In this document: in pieces, positions 44,526 to 56,631 of the stretch | How positions within the stretch are numbered: the first letter of the stretch is position 1 | Layout of the letters: every line of letters begins with the position of its first letter | NCBI GenBank assembly: GCA_022385755.1 | Contig: MU278373.1 | Span: forward strand, 1 to 64,000 | Direction: 5' to 3' | DNA length: 64,000 bases | Source: Trametopsis cervina | Lineage: Eukaryota; Basidiomycota; Agaricomycetes; Polyporales; Irpicaceae | Made by a program: the position numbers and the translations under genes | Notes under the pieces: model-generated | Told to the model about the DNA's origin: nothing | The model's input: only the letters and a program-made list of their open reading frames with translations | Database searches by the model: none

Positions 44526-44666
44526 TGAGCAGTCGACGGGCAGTATGCGTTTGAGCCTTCAGATTACAATATACCACGGACACATTTACTGCATGTACAG
44601 GTGTACTAGAGCCAAGCTAATCTTACGACGCGCGTAGTGGAACGAACAGTTATGCTACTTTCAATT

Positions 44667-46644
44667 CTAAGAATCTCTCGGTGCCATTTGCCCTTCCCAG
44701 ACAATCTGTGCAGATATGTAAATGAATGCGACGAGCAACTGCGTGGAATATGACGTACAAAGTTGATACCACTCTTCCTTGGAGAATGGAGGTATGCTTT
44801 GCACTTTCTTTGACAAAGGATATCCAATCCTCTAAACACTTGCAGTGAGAATGCTGTCATGCTTATGGAAGCCAGAAGCGTACCTTCGGTAGTATAGTAT
44901 TTTCCGCTTTGATAGCGAGGCCACACTGCGCCACGGCGTGTCGTAGTCCACTGTCGTTGATATATTCACGGAATGGTTTCTCGTTGTCGTTGAAAGGCTC
45001 CAGGCTATGCATAACACGTAACAGCAAAGGGTCCGACGGAGACATGGACAGCATACTAGAATTGACACCCTGTAAAATGGTTTCGATTGTTTTAGTAGAT
45101 GTCCTCGAGGATCGCATTGGATGGCATACCAAGTATTCCATGCATTTATCCATGGTGCGCTTTGTGGAATCTCTGATCCCTGCCATACTAGCCGCACGAG
45201 CTCCCTCTTGGCGCAAGGCCCAGTTCATAGAACTCAGTAAAAGTGTCGCGTGCTCGTTATTCCTGTTCAGCATGGGCGCCCATGCTCCCAGGATCGCCTG
45301 TGGACCAACATAGTCTAACACATTCGAGGTCTCGACGCGGTCGAATGCAGGCGGATAGAAATGTTTCATGGTGTAGAGCTTCTCGGTAATTAGAGAGGGT
45401 AGGATCATTGCGTCCACGTTCAATACGTGTATGTTCAATCGTGTCTTTCTGGCGCGCTTTGCAAATGTGATGAAGACATCCCTCACGTGGAAGTACAGGC
45501 ATCCGTACACGTCTTCAGGTGTGCACTGGTGTTTCTCCCCCGTAGCAATGGCGGCTCGGGCGTCCCACCCGCTCAGCTGACTCGCGCTGTCGGGACATAG
45601 CCATTGACCCCGTTCATTGAAGAGTAACCTTTGGATGCACGTGAAACAACGACCAAGTCAGTCGGACATGTCTTCAAGTGGGGGAATAGCGTACCTATTG
45701 GGCTCGGTGAAGTGAGCAGTGGAAGAGCCGAACGGAAGCAACACTCCCGTTTCCCGCATGCGCATCTCTCCAACGCGATGTGGTCCTTTCAATGCCAACA
45801 GGTACCTGTCGATGTAATCTTCACGGGAAGGAGCCAGGGTAATTGCGTGCATATTCGATATTGCACGGGAAAGGGGGTATCGAGATTTTAACATATCGAT
45901 AATATCCTGGACGTCTCTCATGAGGAGATATAGAGTGCCGCCGCCTCTCAAAGGGATTTCTTTGAGGCAGGTTGACACGTCTACATCTGAGAACAGTACT
46001 ATGAGGCGGCTCGATAGATATGTCGCTTGTTTGTAGGTGAGAGCAGCTGAGTATTGGAGGTGCAGGCATAGCTCGGCGGCTTCCTCGATTTCAAGGTCCG
46101 AATCCGACAGGAGGATGAAGAGGATCGCAGCGTTTCGTCCCGCGACCGTGACATCGCGATCGTTCAGCAGCACCCTAGGCTTTCCGGTGTAGTCGTCCGG
46201 CAAGGAGTTGATGGTAAGCATCATGTTACGCAGGTCCCCGGACGCTGGCCATACGATCGGCCCCAATCAGCGGTAGTTCAGAGGAAACCCGTATACAGAC
46301 AGACCTACGAATGCAAGGTTGAAATCGCAAGAACTGGCGAGGGGACCTTCGTTTGCAGTGGCGTTGATGCAATCGACAGCGGGCAAGTTTCCCCACACGT
46401 AGCGAAATCCGTGGCCAAAGCTAAGTGGTGGTTCGTCACCGTCAGTAATAAAAGCAGGCTTTCGCCGTTGTTGGACCCAGCGAGTCGTCCATGACGGTGA
46501 AAGGTATTGGCTTTTGCAGTCTGATTTGTGTGTGGGCCAGTGAGCGGTTTGGCATGCTTTGGAGCAGTACTTTGCACATTGTGTTAGTGAGAGACAGCAT
46601 AAGGAATTGAAGAGCTGCACACCTTTACCAGCCGACACTACCAA
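44667..46644 (-). CDS. MYND-finger protein with DUF4470
   Basis: The visible part starts in a MYND zinc finger (CAKYCSKACQTAHWPTHKSDC is its second half), followed by WTTRWVQQRRKPAF, FGHGFRYVWGNLPAVDCIN and, across an intron, NLAFVASGDLRNMMLTINSL and YTGKPRVLLNDRDVTVAGRN, the DUF4470 signature. GETGVLLPFGSSTAHF-type and EDVYGCLYFHVRDVF motifs follow. The last exon (KVQSIPPFSKEEWYQLC ... GQMAPRDS) ends at 44,667. Such proteins are numerous in Agaricomycetes, with unknown function. The first half of the MYND finger is not in a recognised exon, so the true start is upstream of 46,644 or this copy is shortened. Convergent with the YPP1-like gene, about 140 bp apart. Confidence 0.8.
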
Positions 46645-48237
46645 GGTACATGACGTTAAGATTTAAAGTCACCGCTGCAGCATGCAAAAACTCACCCGAG
46701 AGCATAGATGATTTCCAAGCGTGCTGCACGAGTCAGAGGATGTACCGCTGCTGTGTGCTGCACACTCAAGTTGAGACAATGGTCGTCCATCTAGAGTAGA
46801 GCCGGTGGCCGAAGTGATGCCCAAGTTCTGCAAGGAGGAAGCCAAGCCACTGGCGCTGTGGGTTCGAGAGTTGTGCATCGCGTGCTGGGGCATGAGGGGG
46901 CAGTCTCGCGGTGTTAAATATGTCCCGGGAGTCTTTCGCATACGATACGCAGTTGCACAGCTCTGAAAGACCAGGATAGTGTAATACTCGTCTGGGATGT
47001 TCATTTCGGAGAGGATCACACCATTTACCGCAAGAGTGGTTTGGTAGAACCGAAATACTATGCATAGACGAACATGAGGCATGCGCCACCGTGGTCAACT
47101 GAATCCAATCCTATTCAGACTGAAGCTCGTTGCAGCATAGTGTAGTAAGCAAATCAGCCCATTCAAAAGTCGCAGCAGGCGAGTCGTTGCGCAGCACTTA
47201 CTGGGGACCATATCAAGTATATAGGTACGCAAATGGTACTCATGTTAACCGTTATGACGTTCGAATGTACGCAACGATTCTCCTTACGTGTTACTTGCTG
47301 CGCTTCAGAATCTGCGATACCGGATTGTCATTGTACATTTCGGCATACAGGATGGCTTGAGACACGTACCATATTCTCCAGACCCACCACTCGTTGTCGT
47401 GGTCAGTCAAGAAGATGCACAAGTGGAAAGTGAGTTGGGTTATTGACCCCGGCCCGAGACGACCGGAGACGGCGACAGTTGCACGACTCGTCGACTACTC
47501 TGACGAGCACTTACCACCATTCGTTCTCCTTGTACCATCGGTCATATCTGCCAGTACCAACGCAGCAACATGCGCAGCATCTAACACTGTTTTTGTGCAT
47601 AAAACATCAAGTATTGTTCTCCAGAAGTCATTTAAGCCAGCAACTTGGGGTCTAAGGCTCGAGGTGCAGTAAGTACAACATACTCCGGGCTTCAATAGTC
47701 AATGAACGCGCTTTTCTTTCTATAGCTAAAAGTACGCAGATGAAACCGACGGCACTCAGCATATCACAACGTAGATAAAATGGAGCAATCACCGCAGGCC
47801 GCGCTATCTGCTCGTATGCACACGCGGGCAGGTTTAGGGCGAGATTGTGAGCCTTTCATCACCTGAGGTGCTGCGTGTCTCTCCTGAAAACAATCGCGAT
47901 TAGGATTGCAAGCCGGCCAGTTGCATTTGCATGGCCATACAGGTACGAAACACGCGGACATGGCCATGGCCTTCAGTTGATGGCAGCCATCGGATGAACG
48001 TAGCCGGCGCTGGCCAACTGCTCAAAGGCATTATTGTCATAATAGCCAAGCCAACGAGTTTGTGGGTCATGATAAATAATAGCAGCTTTACATCTGGCCA
48101 AAAGACGGGCACATATATATAAGCTCTTCGATTCGTTCACAACTAACATCCTCCAAGGCATCTCTCCTTCTGCTCTATCCGACTTCGCGCAAAAGGGACC
48201 TCCTCAAACCTCCTTCACCTACACGGACAACCACACC
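46645..48237. other. Intergenic; may hold 5' exon(s) of the MYND gene
   Basis: A 137-codon open frame on the minus strand (46,669-47,082) could include an N-terminal exon of the MYND gene, but it lacks the expected CxxC pair and I leave it out. Nothing else supported. The last ~125 bp are the promoter/5'UTR of the small acidic gene, with 'atatatataagc' at about 48,113. Confidence 0.45.
48110..48125 (+). promoter_or_regulatory. TATA box of the small acidic gene
   Basis: 'acatatatataagctc' lies about 125 bp before the ATG at 48,238, followed by a pyrimidine-rich leader with 'cttcacctac' near the start. Typical TATA-type regulated promoter. Confidence 0.6.
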
Positions 48238-48591
48238 ATGCACAAAGAACTGCACTACGCTGAGACATCCACGCTTACCACAGAGTTGGATGATCTCGCA
48301 CTGGTATCCTACCTCTCTTCACTTCCTGTCGTGGGTGGCATGCGGTGCATGCCGTTTACCGACCACGGTATGGGGCAGTCCTCCACTGTTATTGATAACC
48401 TTGCTGATAGCGTTCGTCCAGGCAGCGCTACCGAGGCAGGATCTGCCGTCTGTGCATGTGAGGAAGACCTCACCCTTGCCCCCAACCGTAGAATGAAGCA
48501 TAGCTTTACAACGGTTTATAACGAGCAAGATGCAGACAGCGACTGCTCGGACGAGGATGCGAGCAGTATCTGCTCCGACGCGGACGCATGA
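48238..48591 (+). CDS. Small acidic protein, unknown
   Basis: A single exon of 117 codons with a TATA box and CT-rich leader upstream. Residues 1-65 are mixed polar/hydrophobic (LALVSYLSSLPVVGG); the end is strongly acidic (DADSDCSDEDASSICSDADA), with repeated S-x-x-D/E sites for CK2-type kinases. Five Cys residues. No signal peptide and no family recognised. The strong promoter and clean ATG context (caccATGc) favour a real, perhaps inducible gene. Confidence 0.6.
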   Translation: MHKELHYAETSTLTTELDDLALVSYLSSLPVVGGMRCMPFTDHGMGQSSTVIDNLADSVRPGSATEAGSAVCACEEDLTLAPNRRMKHSFTTVYNEQDADSDCSDEDASSICSDADA

Positions 48592-49292
48592 TGCGACTGA
48601 GGCACGAGAATCGTGCCAACCACTGGGCCGAGTCGCGAGGGTATCCTCGCGCATTCCGAGCGGCGGCGTTGGCGGAAATGACGCTACGCACTTATGTTTT
48701 TCTTTCTTTCTTTATCTATGATACACCCCCCAATGTCAACTACGACCCTTGCACTATGATACAATGAACTTCACCGTTGTCTCGTTGCCGTATCACGTGT
48801 GACCCGCTGCAGTGCGATATTATTGAAGGGCGACCCTTTGGCGCCTAACACGGCCTTGTGTGAATTCCCGTCGCTCGCGGCCTTGTTTCTGCCACTTGTC
48901 TTCACATGTGCTGTCCTTGTTATTCGTCGTGGCGAGCCACTGGTGGCGCGAGCATAGGTGAGCGGTGAGTGGTTGCCCTAACGTCCGCCACTCCTGCGGC
49001 TGACACCAGAGTAATGAAAGGCCCGGGCACGAGGCAACCGCGCACTGCGAGGCCATAGGATGGCACAGCTTTTCATAAGTGTCGGTGGCCAGTGTGCCTT
49101 GGAGAGTTTGGCCCATTTCTTGGCCGTAATATTCTGTGGCCACAGGTGATAGGGCCATCTGAGGCGGGCCCTCGCATCCTGCAGTATAAAACCTGGGGTG
49201 TTTTCGCCACAAGCTGCTCCCTCTCAATACACCTGCATTCCCCCGTCCCACCAACTGCCCGCTACTTCCCTACTCTCCACCCATATCACAAG
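48592..49292. other. Intergenic; TATA box of the next gene near 49,185
   Basis: 'gcagtataaaacc' at about 49,181-49,193 is about 100 bp before the next plausible ATG. No gene seen in the stretch. Confidence 0.5.
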
Positions 49293-51028
49293 ATGCTCGC
49301 TTGCCGTTTGTGCTTCTATTTATGCTCTTGTCGCTGTTGCTTACCTTCGCCACAGACATCAGCTTCTTGATCACCAACCTCCTCACCCGCCGTACTGCAG
49401 GGCCCCATACCGCCCACACTAACCCATCAGCAGCAGCGCAGGATGACCCGGCCACCGCTAGGTAGTACATACTTCTAAGCCTTTGGGCCTTCACACTGAC
49501 CGCACTGTCCAGTTCATCCACCTCCCAGACTGATTCCCCAGCCGAGATTTCAGTCTCGCTATCGGTAGACCTCGAGGAACCCGCTGTAACAGACACCACC
49601 TTCTCCGAACACCCTGAGGACACATGGCAGAGCTCGCATAACAACTCCCCACGCACATCGCAACCGGAGACCAGGCCAATACGGAGAGCGGGTGAGTCCA
49701 CATGCACAACAAGCTTGCGCTTAGCTAACAAGTCGACTATCAGTTCGCCACCTCAGTCTCCCTCCGTATCCCGCTCTATCTCTCGACCATCCCGTTTCAT
49801 CTCGGACGCCTCTCAGATCACAGTCGCAACTGCTTGCACTGCCGCCGTTCTTACCTCGTCAGACGGGCATGCACCTCTCGGCGGAAAATACAAGTGGTGA
49901 GGATTTATCGCCATCGCGTTTCTACTTCCCAACTCATACTGACGCTACCACCAGGACCCACAGCAGCATCAACATCAACCTTGGCTCCGACTTCTTTACC
50001 TTCGCCCGTACCTTCGCCGCCTCCAATGCAAGCACCATCACCATCTTCAGTGCAATCGCCCCCACTGCCCCCACTTCTCCCGCCTGCCCCTATCCACAGC
50101 CGGCCTCCTTCCCCGCCACCTCCTGCAGCACCTACGCCGGATGCCGCCGCACCCACAAGGTACAGACGGGTACCGCTGCGTCGTATGGGGGCCCATTCCA
50201 ACATCAACGAAATGAATCGATATGGGGATATGGAGTTCTGGTCACAGCATGTCTATCAAATTCGAGAGCGGCAGTTACGACGGGCGAGCACCCGAGAGGA
50301 GCGTGTGAGATGGGCACAAGAAGTGGATGAAAGACGTCGGCAGGACTTCGAAGAGAGGGAGGTTGTCCCTCTCTCCCAGATTGGCTCCCTGCCACCGTCG
50401 GTCATGGTGCGAACTCTCCCCGTAGAAGCAGGGCAGCCCGTCGCAGGCTCTTCAGGTTCTAGCACCACTGAGAGTCCGCACGCGAGCTCTTCAGACCACT
50501 TTGGTATGCTCTGTATGCCTTGTATTCTGTATACCGGTGGTCTTACCTGATTTGGCAGATGCCGCTTCCTCGCCCTCTTCAGCATCCTCCGCGCCTTCCC
50601 CTGCTGCCAGGAAGCGTGCGCGGGAGGAAGACGACGCAGAAGCCGGTCAAGCCAACGACGAGGTCGACGAAGACGTGGCTCGGGAGGATTCACTTACCGG
50701 ATCCGCTCGCCGCGTTCGTCCCCGAACGTCCCCGTCGTCAGATGCAGGGGAGGCTCCACGACGATCCGCGAGGCTGCAGACGCGAGGTCACCGGTTGACA
50801 ATCAGACTGCCCGGGAGGCAGTCCACTCCTTCGCCGTCTTCGGCTTCTGCCAGCTCTTCGCCCTCTCTCGTGATCCGCCTGCCTGCACAACATGACGGCC
50901 GCCCTCTTCCCGCGGCCTCCGCCTCTGCACCGCCCCTCCGGACAGCGTTGCGCCGCAAGCGGACAAGAGGTGACGATGCTGCCTCGGATGGGGAAGAGGC
51001 TGCCAGCCCTGCGAAGAGAAGAAGGTAG
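49293..51028 (+). CDS. Disordered Pro/Ser-rich probable nuclear protein
   Basis: Downstream of a TATA box, coding blocks are joined by frame: TLTALSSSSTSQTDSPAEIS..., SSPPQSPSVSRSISRPSRF..., PTAASTSTLAPTSLPSPVPS and a poly-Pro block, then an ordered stretch MNRYGDMEFWSQHVYQIRER with an Arg/Glu-rich helix (RREERVRWAQEVDERRRQDF-like). The C-terminal part is Ser/acidic/basic with two copies of an IRLP motif (LTIRLPGRQ, LVIRLPAQ) and ends EEAASPAKRRR, a likely nuclear signal. The first exon(s) near 49,293-49,490 (MLACRLCFYLC) are uncertain; the join at about 49,692-49,724 needs an unusually short intron. Family unknown. Confidence 0.6.
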
Positions 51029-51692
51029 ACTGCGCGGAAGGCGTCGAAGATGGGCTTTCGGTGATGTTTCGGATGGAGGATGGACCACACTCGCAAAACT
51101 TTAGAGCTCCTGTTGTTTGTATTATTATTCCTAATTTGTTTGTTTCCCCCGATTGCGTTTTCATCCTCTGTGATGTTTAATTCATTGGTATCTTTGGGCA
51201 TCCAAGACTTTCAAAGAGCTCTCTCCCAATGTGTGATGCTGCTGTGCACTTGTTCGTCAATAACTCGCCCGGAACGAAGTAATCAGTGACACAAAGCCGT
51301 AGCTACTACTGAACTCAAACAGTACTTCTAGCCAGCTCCGAGGAAGCAAGCCATAGACTACCGAACCAATAAAGTCCCTCGTAACTGATTCGGTAGTCAA
51401 CTGCGGCGCAGGCCTGCGGACTGTAAGATGTGACTAGGTCGGTTCTCATGCCTATGTACAACGAATTTGGAGGATCTGCAAGTGTCGAGTCATGAGCTGC
51501 GCTATCCGAGTCACCGCGCCCCCGGTGTGGCCTCGTGTATGTCACGTGTAGGCTGTGTATCATTGACGCCTACCAGGTTATATAACGCTTCACCGGCCCC
51601 CAATGTCTCTTCGTAACACACCACATCGTCTCTTTACAACACACTTCATCAAACTACAACGCTACACATAACATATCCAACGACATCGAATC
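51029..51692. promoter_or_regulatory. Argonaute promoter region
   Basis: Intergenic. A 'ggttatataacg' TATA-like box at about 51,576-51,587 is followed by a CA-rich leader before the ATG at 51,693. No gene seen in the rest. Confidence 0.5.
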
Positions 51693-54600
51693 ATGAGTCA
51701 AGACAGAGGCAGAGGCGGCAGAGGTCGCGGCGGCGGTTCAGGCCGTGGTAGGGGCGGTCGCGGCGACTCTCCTGGTAGGGGAGGCGGAGGCGGTCGTGGA
51801 GGACCGCCTCCGGGTGGGTTTGGTGGTGGTCGCGGTGGTCCTCCGGGAGGATCTGGCGGCGGTCGTGGCGGCCCAAGCGGCGGATTCGGTGGTCGTGGCG
51901 GCGGGCCCGCAGCTATCTTTGCTGCCAACACTCGTGCCGTCGTCGACCCTAGTCTCTCCGATGCCGCTCTCGATAAACTTGTTAGCTCATTCCGCAGACT
52001 TGAGGTCCGTGCGGAGAGCCCTGTCCGTCCAGGCTGGGGCACCGTTGGGCGTCCTATCACCCTACGTTCCAACTTTTTCGCCCTCAAACTACCCAAGAAT
52101 ATGCAAATCTTCGACTACGATGTGGCCATCGCCCCTCCCGAGAAGGAGAAGGATAAGGACTTGAGTGGCCCACGTAAGGCGCAGATTTTTGAACTACTGC
52201 AGGGTAGCCCGGAATTCGCGCCTTACGTTGGCTTCATCGCGCACGATCGCAGCCAACGTGTTGTCTCGGTCCGTCAGCTACCCCAGCCGCTCGTGGTTAG
52301 AATTCAGTACCGCGAGCAGGGTGAGACCCAGGCAAGGGCCGGCTCCCCAGAGTATACGGTGACAGTCACGTATGTGCGTACTTTAGACCTGAACGAGATG
52401 ACGCCGTAAGTACTATTGTATCTATATGCTTGTTACTGCCGCTGACTGCATGGTTCTACCACAGGCACCTAGAAGGCCGTCAAAAGGACTACGACGGGGG
52501 CCCTATTGTCAGCGCTTTGAACATGATAATCCAGAAACACGCCAACCAGGCTGGCGCCGTCCGCGTCGGGCAGAACAAATACTTCTTCCTCACCGGCCAA
52601 AGTTTTGGTCTCGATCTTGGACTCGAAGCACGCCGTGGTTATTTCATGTCCGTCCGTCCTGCGTTCACGAAGCTCATGGTCAACATAAATGTCGCCATGA
52701 CCGCGTTCTACTCGCCTGGTAACCTGGCGGAGGCGATGATACAGTTCAGGAATGTCACAGGCGCCATTCCAAACAAATTCTTCGAAAAGCTGAGGATCGT
52801 AACGACTCATCTCGGCTACCCTAGGAAACGTCCGCTATTCCAGATCATGCAAAAAACATCCCGCAAGCAAACGTTCCCGTGCGAAGAACTGGGCGGTACT
52901 GTCAGTGTCGAGCAGTATTTTCAACGCAGTACGTGCATTGTAACAAAGTTGTCGATTGGACCAACACTGACTTGACATGTTCAGAATACAACATCCGGCT
53001 GCAACACGCCGATGATCTTCCCGTAGTAAACGTCGGGACACGCGACCGCCCCAACTTCCTCCCTCCCGAAATCTGCGAAATCTTCCCAGGCCAGGCATTC
53101 CGCGGCGAGCTGCCTCCTAACGCAACCCGCAACATGATCGAGGTCGCATGCAACGCTCCGGCAGATAACGCCAATTGGATCGTGAACGAAGGTCTGCCTC
53201 TGCTCGGCCTCAAGACTGACACATCCACACTTGATAGGTTCGGGTTAGCCGTCAGCCCGGACATGTCCATTGTGCCCGCGCGCGTGCTGAATCCGCCGCG
53301 CGTGACGTACAAAGCGGGTGCACCACCAAACGTGCGCGATGCGTCGTGGAACATCCTCAACGTCAAGTTTCACAAGGGTGGGGACATGTCACGCTGGGGC
53401 GTGCTCCTCGTGCAGGAGGGCCGGCGCGACGAGTTCAAGGGCTCGAACGACCCCGCGCTGACCCAGTTCCTGCAGACGTTTGCCAAAAAATGCAGTGACA
53501 GCGGTATGACGACCGCGAACGTCCCGCCGACGATCATGGTGACCGATCGGTTGCCTCGCCCAATGGATGACCCAGGCAGAAAACGGGCGTTGGAGATCAT
53601 CCGCCAGACAATCATCAAGAACCTCAACCCGAAGCAGAAGCCGCAGTTCATACTCGTGCTCCTCTCGGGCGAGGATAAGTTTATCTATCCTGGTATGAAG
53701 CGCATGTGCGACATGGTCTTGGGCCTGCACACCGTTTTCATGCTGCTGCTACCCAAGAAGGCTGGCGTCCGCGAACCGCAGAAGCTCGATCAGTACTTCT
53801 CGAATGTTTGCCTGAAGGTGAACGCGAAACTCGGTGGGACCAATCATCTGTTGGCCAGCGATGCTACCCAGACGTGGCTCAACGCGAAGAAGACGATGCT
53901 GGTCGGTGTGGACGTCACGCACCCCTCGCCGACGAGCACCAAGGGAACACCGTCGATCGTCGCCGTCGTAGCCAGCAATGACAACAACTTTGCGCAGTTC
54001 CCTGCGAGTCTTGGACTGCAGCGAAACCGGAATATCAATAAGAACGCTGAGGAGGTAAGTGCCTCATAAAACGTCAGTTGAATGCCTCTGACGTACGCGG
54101 AACAGATGGTACAGGAATTGACGAAGATGATGGTGGAGCGGCTGCAAGCGTATGAGAAGAACATGCGCAGTCTGCCAGAGAGGATCATCGTCTACCGAGA
54201 CGGAGTGTCGGAGGTAAGTGTTCACGCCCCCCTGCTAGCATCACCGCATCCACTAATGCAAACAGTACAGGGCCAATATGATCTCGTACGCGACAAGGAG
54301 CTGCCTCGTATTCTCGATGCATTCAAGAAATTCGACACCAAGGCTCGCGGCGGATCATATCGTCCTGCGCTGACGATTATCATATGTGGCAAGCGACACC
54401 ACGCCAGATTCTCTGCAACCGCTGTGGACCACATGACCAGGAACGGAAACACTGTTCCTGGCACAGTGGTCGACAAAGGCATTACGTCTATCTACGGCCA
54501 CGATTTCTATCTCCAGGTGAGTTGGTCTGACTATGTGCGCCATGGACAACGAACTCACTCGTGCGCAGGCCCACAACGGACTGAAAGGCAGCGTCCGTCC

Positions 54601-54916
54601 GACACACTACAACGTCCTCTACGACGAAAACAAGCTTTCCGCAGACACTGTCCAGCTGCTCACTCTCAATCTGTCTTATATGTACGCCCGCGCCACGAAG
54701 GGCGTTAGCCTCGTCCCTCCCGCGTACTACGCCGACATCGCGTGCGAGCGCGGGAGGACGTGGTTGAACATGCTCATGGACGTGGGTGGAGGCGCAGGGT
54801 CGGTGTCCTCGCGCACAAGTGGCGAGGCGGAGAGGCAGAGGGTGTACGATCAGGCGGCGAGAGAATGGGGGAATGGTATTCATGCAGATTTGAAGGAGAG
54901 CATGTTCTACATCTGA
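51693..54916 (+). CDS. Argonaute (RNA-silencing slicer)
   Basis: Guide-RNA-binding effector of RNA interference (QDE-2-like). Six exons, about 980 residues. N-terminal GRG/GGRGGP repeats occupy residues about 3-75. The N domain and L1 follow (NFFALKLPKNMQIFDYDVAI). The PAZ region spans about residues 340-450, MID about 500-620 with FILVLLSGEDKFIYPGMK, and PIWI from about 680. All four catalytic positions can be read: Asp in VGVDVTHPSP, a Glu in the AEEMVQEL helix (glutamate finger), Asp in VYRDGVSEGQ, and His in VRPTHYNVLYDENK. The C-terminus FYI is typical. Exon joins fall at about 52,407/52,466, 52,927/52,985, 54,054/54,107, 54,212/54,268 and 54,514/54,570. Fully intact; likely slicer-active. 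Confidence 0.95.
51705..51910 (+). repeat. GC-rich GGR/GRG coding repeat of Argonaute
   Basis: Glycine-arginine repeats (GRGG units) form a low-complexity 200-bp stretch, purine/G-rich on the plus strand. Arg-Gly repeats of this kind are often arginine-methylated and bind RNA. Confidence 0.7.
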
Positions 54917-55511
54917 GCGAGCTGATCACAACAGCGGAAGAGATGTGCTGGGGCGCATCTTCGTTTTCATTTAGCAGTCAAAATGACTGTCTTTCGGATG
55001 TCCTATGATCTGTACTTATATAGCGATTTCTACTATCTCTTGTATCTTTTACGTACGGAAGAATCGACCGCATGTCCTGCATCGATACGTCTGACAGACG
55101 ATAGTGACTCATTCAATGGCCATCCCTTGACGTGCGCTGCTCGTCGCACTTCACTTAGAAATAGCCTTCGTCAAGGTGAGGCGCAGACTCACAGCAGTTG
55201 CCCTACTTTCTGGCGAAGTGATAACTTAACTCTGGAAGAATTCCTCACGCGTCGTCATCGTCAAGGTCAGAAACGAATGACATTATCGGCAGTAGACCAC
55301 AATAACGTAGCAACAAGTAAGATGTAAGTATTCTACAGTGGCAAGTCGATAAGGCTACAGCTACAACGGGCATGTATGCGTGAGAATGGTGATTCTTGAC
55401 TCGTGAGTCGTAAGATCGACGTCAATGGCGTGGAGAGGCGGGCGCATCAAGCGCAGCGCCTTATAAGTTAAAAGGAGTGGTAGATGTGGGTGGAGGCACG
55501 ATAGGGTGGGT
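54917..55511. other. Convergent intergenic region
   Basis: About 595 bp between the 3' ends of Argonaute and the AA9 gene. Nothing recognised. Confidence 0.5.
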
Positions 55512-56631
55512 TCAGTGAGACCACTGGAAGACGTGACGCTTCTTCACCATGCGCTTCTTCTGGCCGGGCTTGCATTGCTTCGCCGACGGCGTTGGGGCCC
55601 CGTTCGACGAGTCCTGGGTGGCAGAAGCAGAGGGTGACGGATCGGTTGTGTTCGAGGAAGCGTTGGAGCCACCAGTAGCGAGCTTCACCAACGGAGGGCC
55701 AGGGAATGTGTAGTTAGCACCTGGGTTGAAGACCTGAAGATATTTCGTTAGCACGGTGTCTCATTAGGAGAGGGCAAGACGAGATACTCACGTTAGGGTC
55801 GAAGATACCAGGGTCCTGGTCAGAGTATCCGCCGGGGAAGGAAACCAGGTCGGACGAGGGAGGGACACCGTTGCCGTTGCCGCCAACCTTCAGCTGGCTG
55901 CACGACGGATAGAACTCGGCGCCACCGAGGCTTGTGGCGAGGTGCAGCGCGATGATCTCGTGGCGAACGAGGTAGTTACCGGCGGCCAGGTTGTTGGGCA
56001 GGGTTACCTTGAACGGCTTGCCTTGCACTTAGAAGAGAAGCTGAATCAGCACATGCACCATAGGCAATATCGACAGAGGCAGGTACTCACTGATAGCAGC
56101 CTGCGCCCAGACCCCACTGTCATCTTGGCCGGCTTCGTCGATCTTGAACCACTTGGCCTTGGTCGAGTCGAAGTCGTTGCAGGCTGTGTTGCCACACGAT
56201 GCAAGGTAGGTCATGACGGGTCCAGTGTTATGGGGCCACTGCAAACGTGAGGTCAGACATGAACGGGTACGAAGGCACAAGGAGACACACCTTCTGACCT
56301 CCACCGGCGAGCCACGAGAACTCGAGGTCGCTTCCGGCCTGAGCATCAGCAACGAGCGACGCTGGTTTCGCGTTGATCCCACAGTTCAGGTCCTTGTTGC
56401 TTGCACCCTTGACGGGGCTAATGTCCGTGATTTGGCGGATGACACTCGGTTCTGCATTAATGTTAGCGCAATTATGATAGGCGGGGTAAGAGTGTACGCA
56501 CTGGGTGAGGCATTGGGAACGTTGCCGGCATAAGTCTTGCCGTCAATAACAAGCTGGTTAACGAATCCGTGGGCGGAGACATAGGGCAGGACCGCAAGAG
56601 CGGAGACAGCGAGGGCGGTGAATGTCTTCAT
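55512..56631 (-). CDS. AA9 lytic polysaccharide monooxygenase (secreted)
   Basis: Copper enzyme that oxidatively cleaves cellulose or related glucans. Signal peptide MKTFTALAVSALAVLPYVSA, then the mature protein begins with His (HGFVNQLVIDG), the first His-brace ligand. The second is in WPHNTGPVMTYLASCG. The axial Tyr lies in GAEFYPSCSQL, and VRHEIIALH gives the conserved His nearby. The residue before FY is Glu where many family members have Gln. The catalytic domain is about 230 residues. A disordered Ser/Thr/Ala/Pro tail with possible N-glycosylation sites (NASSNTT) and a basic end (KQCKPGQKKRMVKKRHVFQW) replace a CBM1; none is present. Several short introns. Start 56,631 follows a TATA-like box at about 56,840 and is the only Met giving a signal peptide. 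Confidence 0.92.

Noticed and set aside
49270..49731. 153-codon antisense frame
   Set aside because: Overlaps coding blocks of the plus-strand disordered gene; no family features.
51698..52096. Pro-rich antisense frame over Argonaute
   Set aside because: Complement of the Gly/Arg repeat; no independent support.
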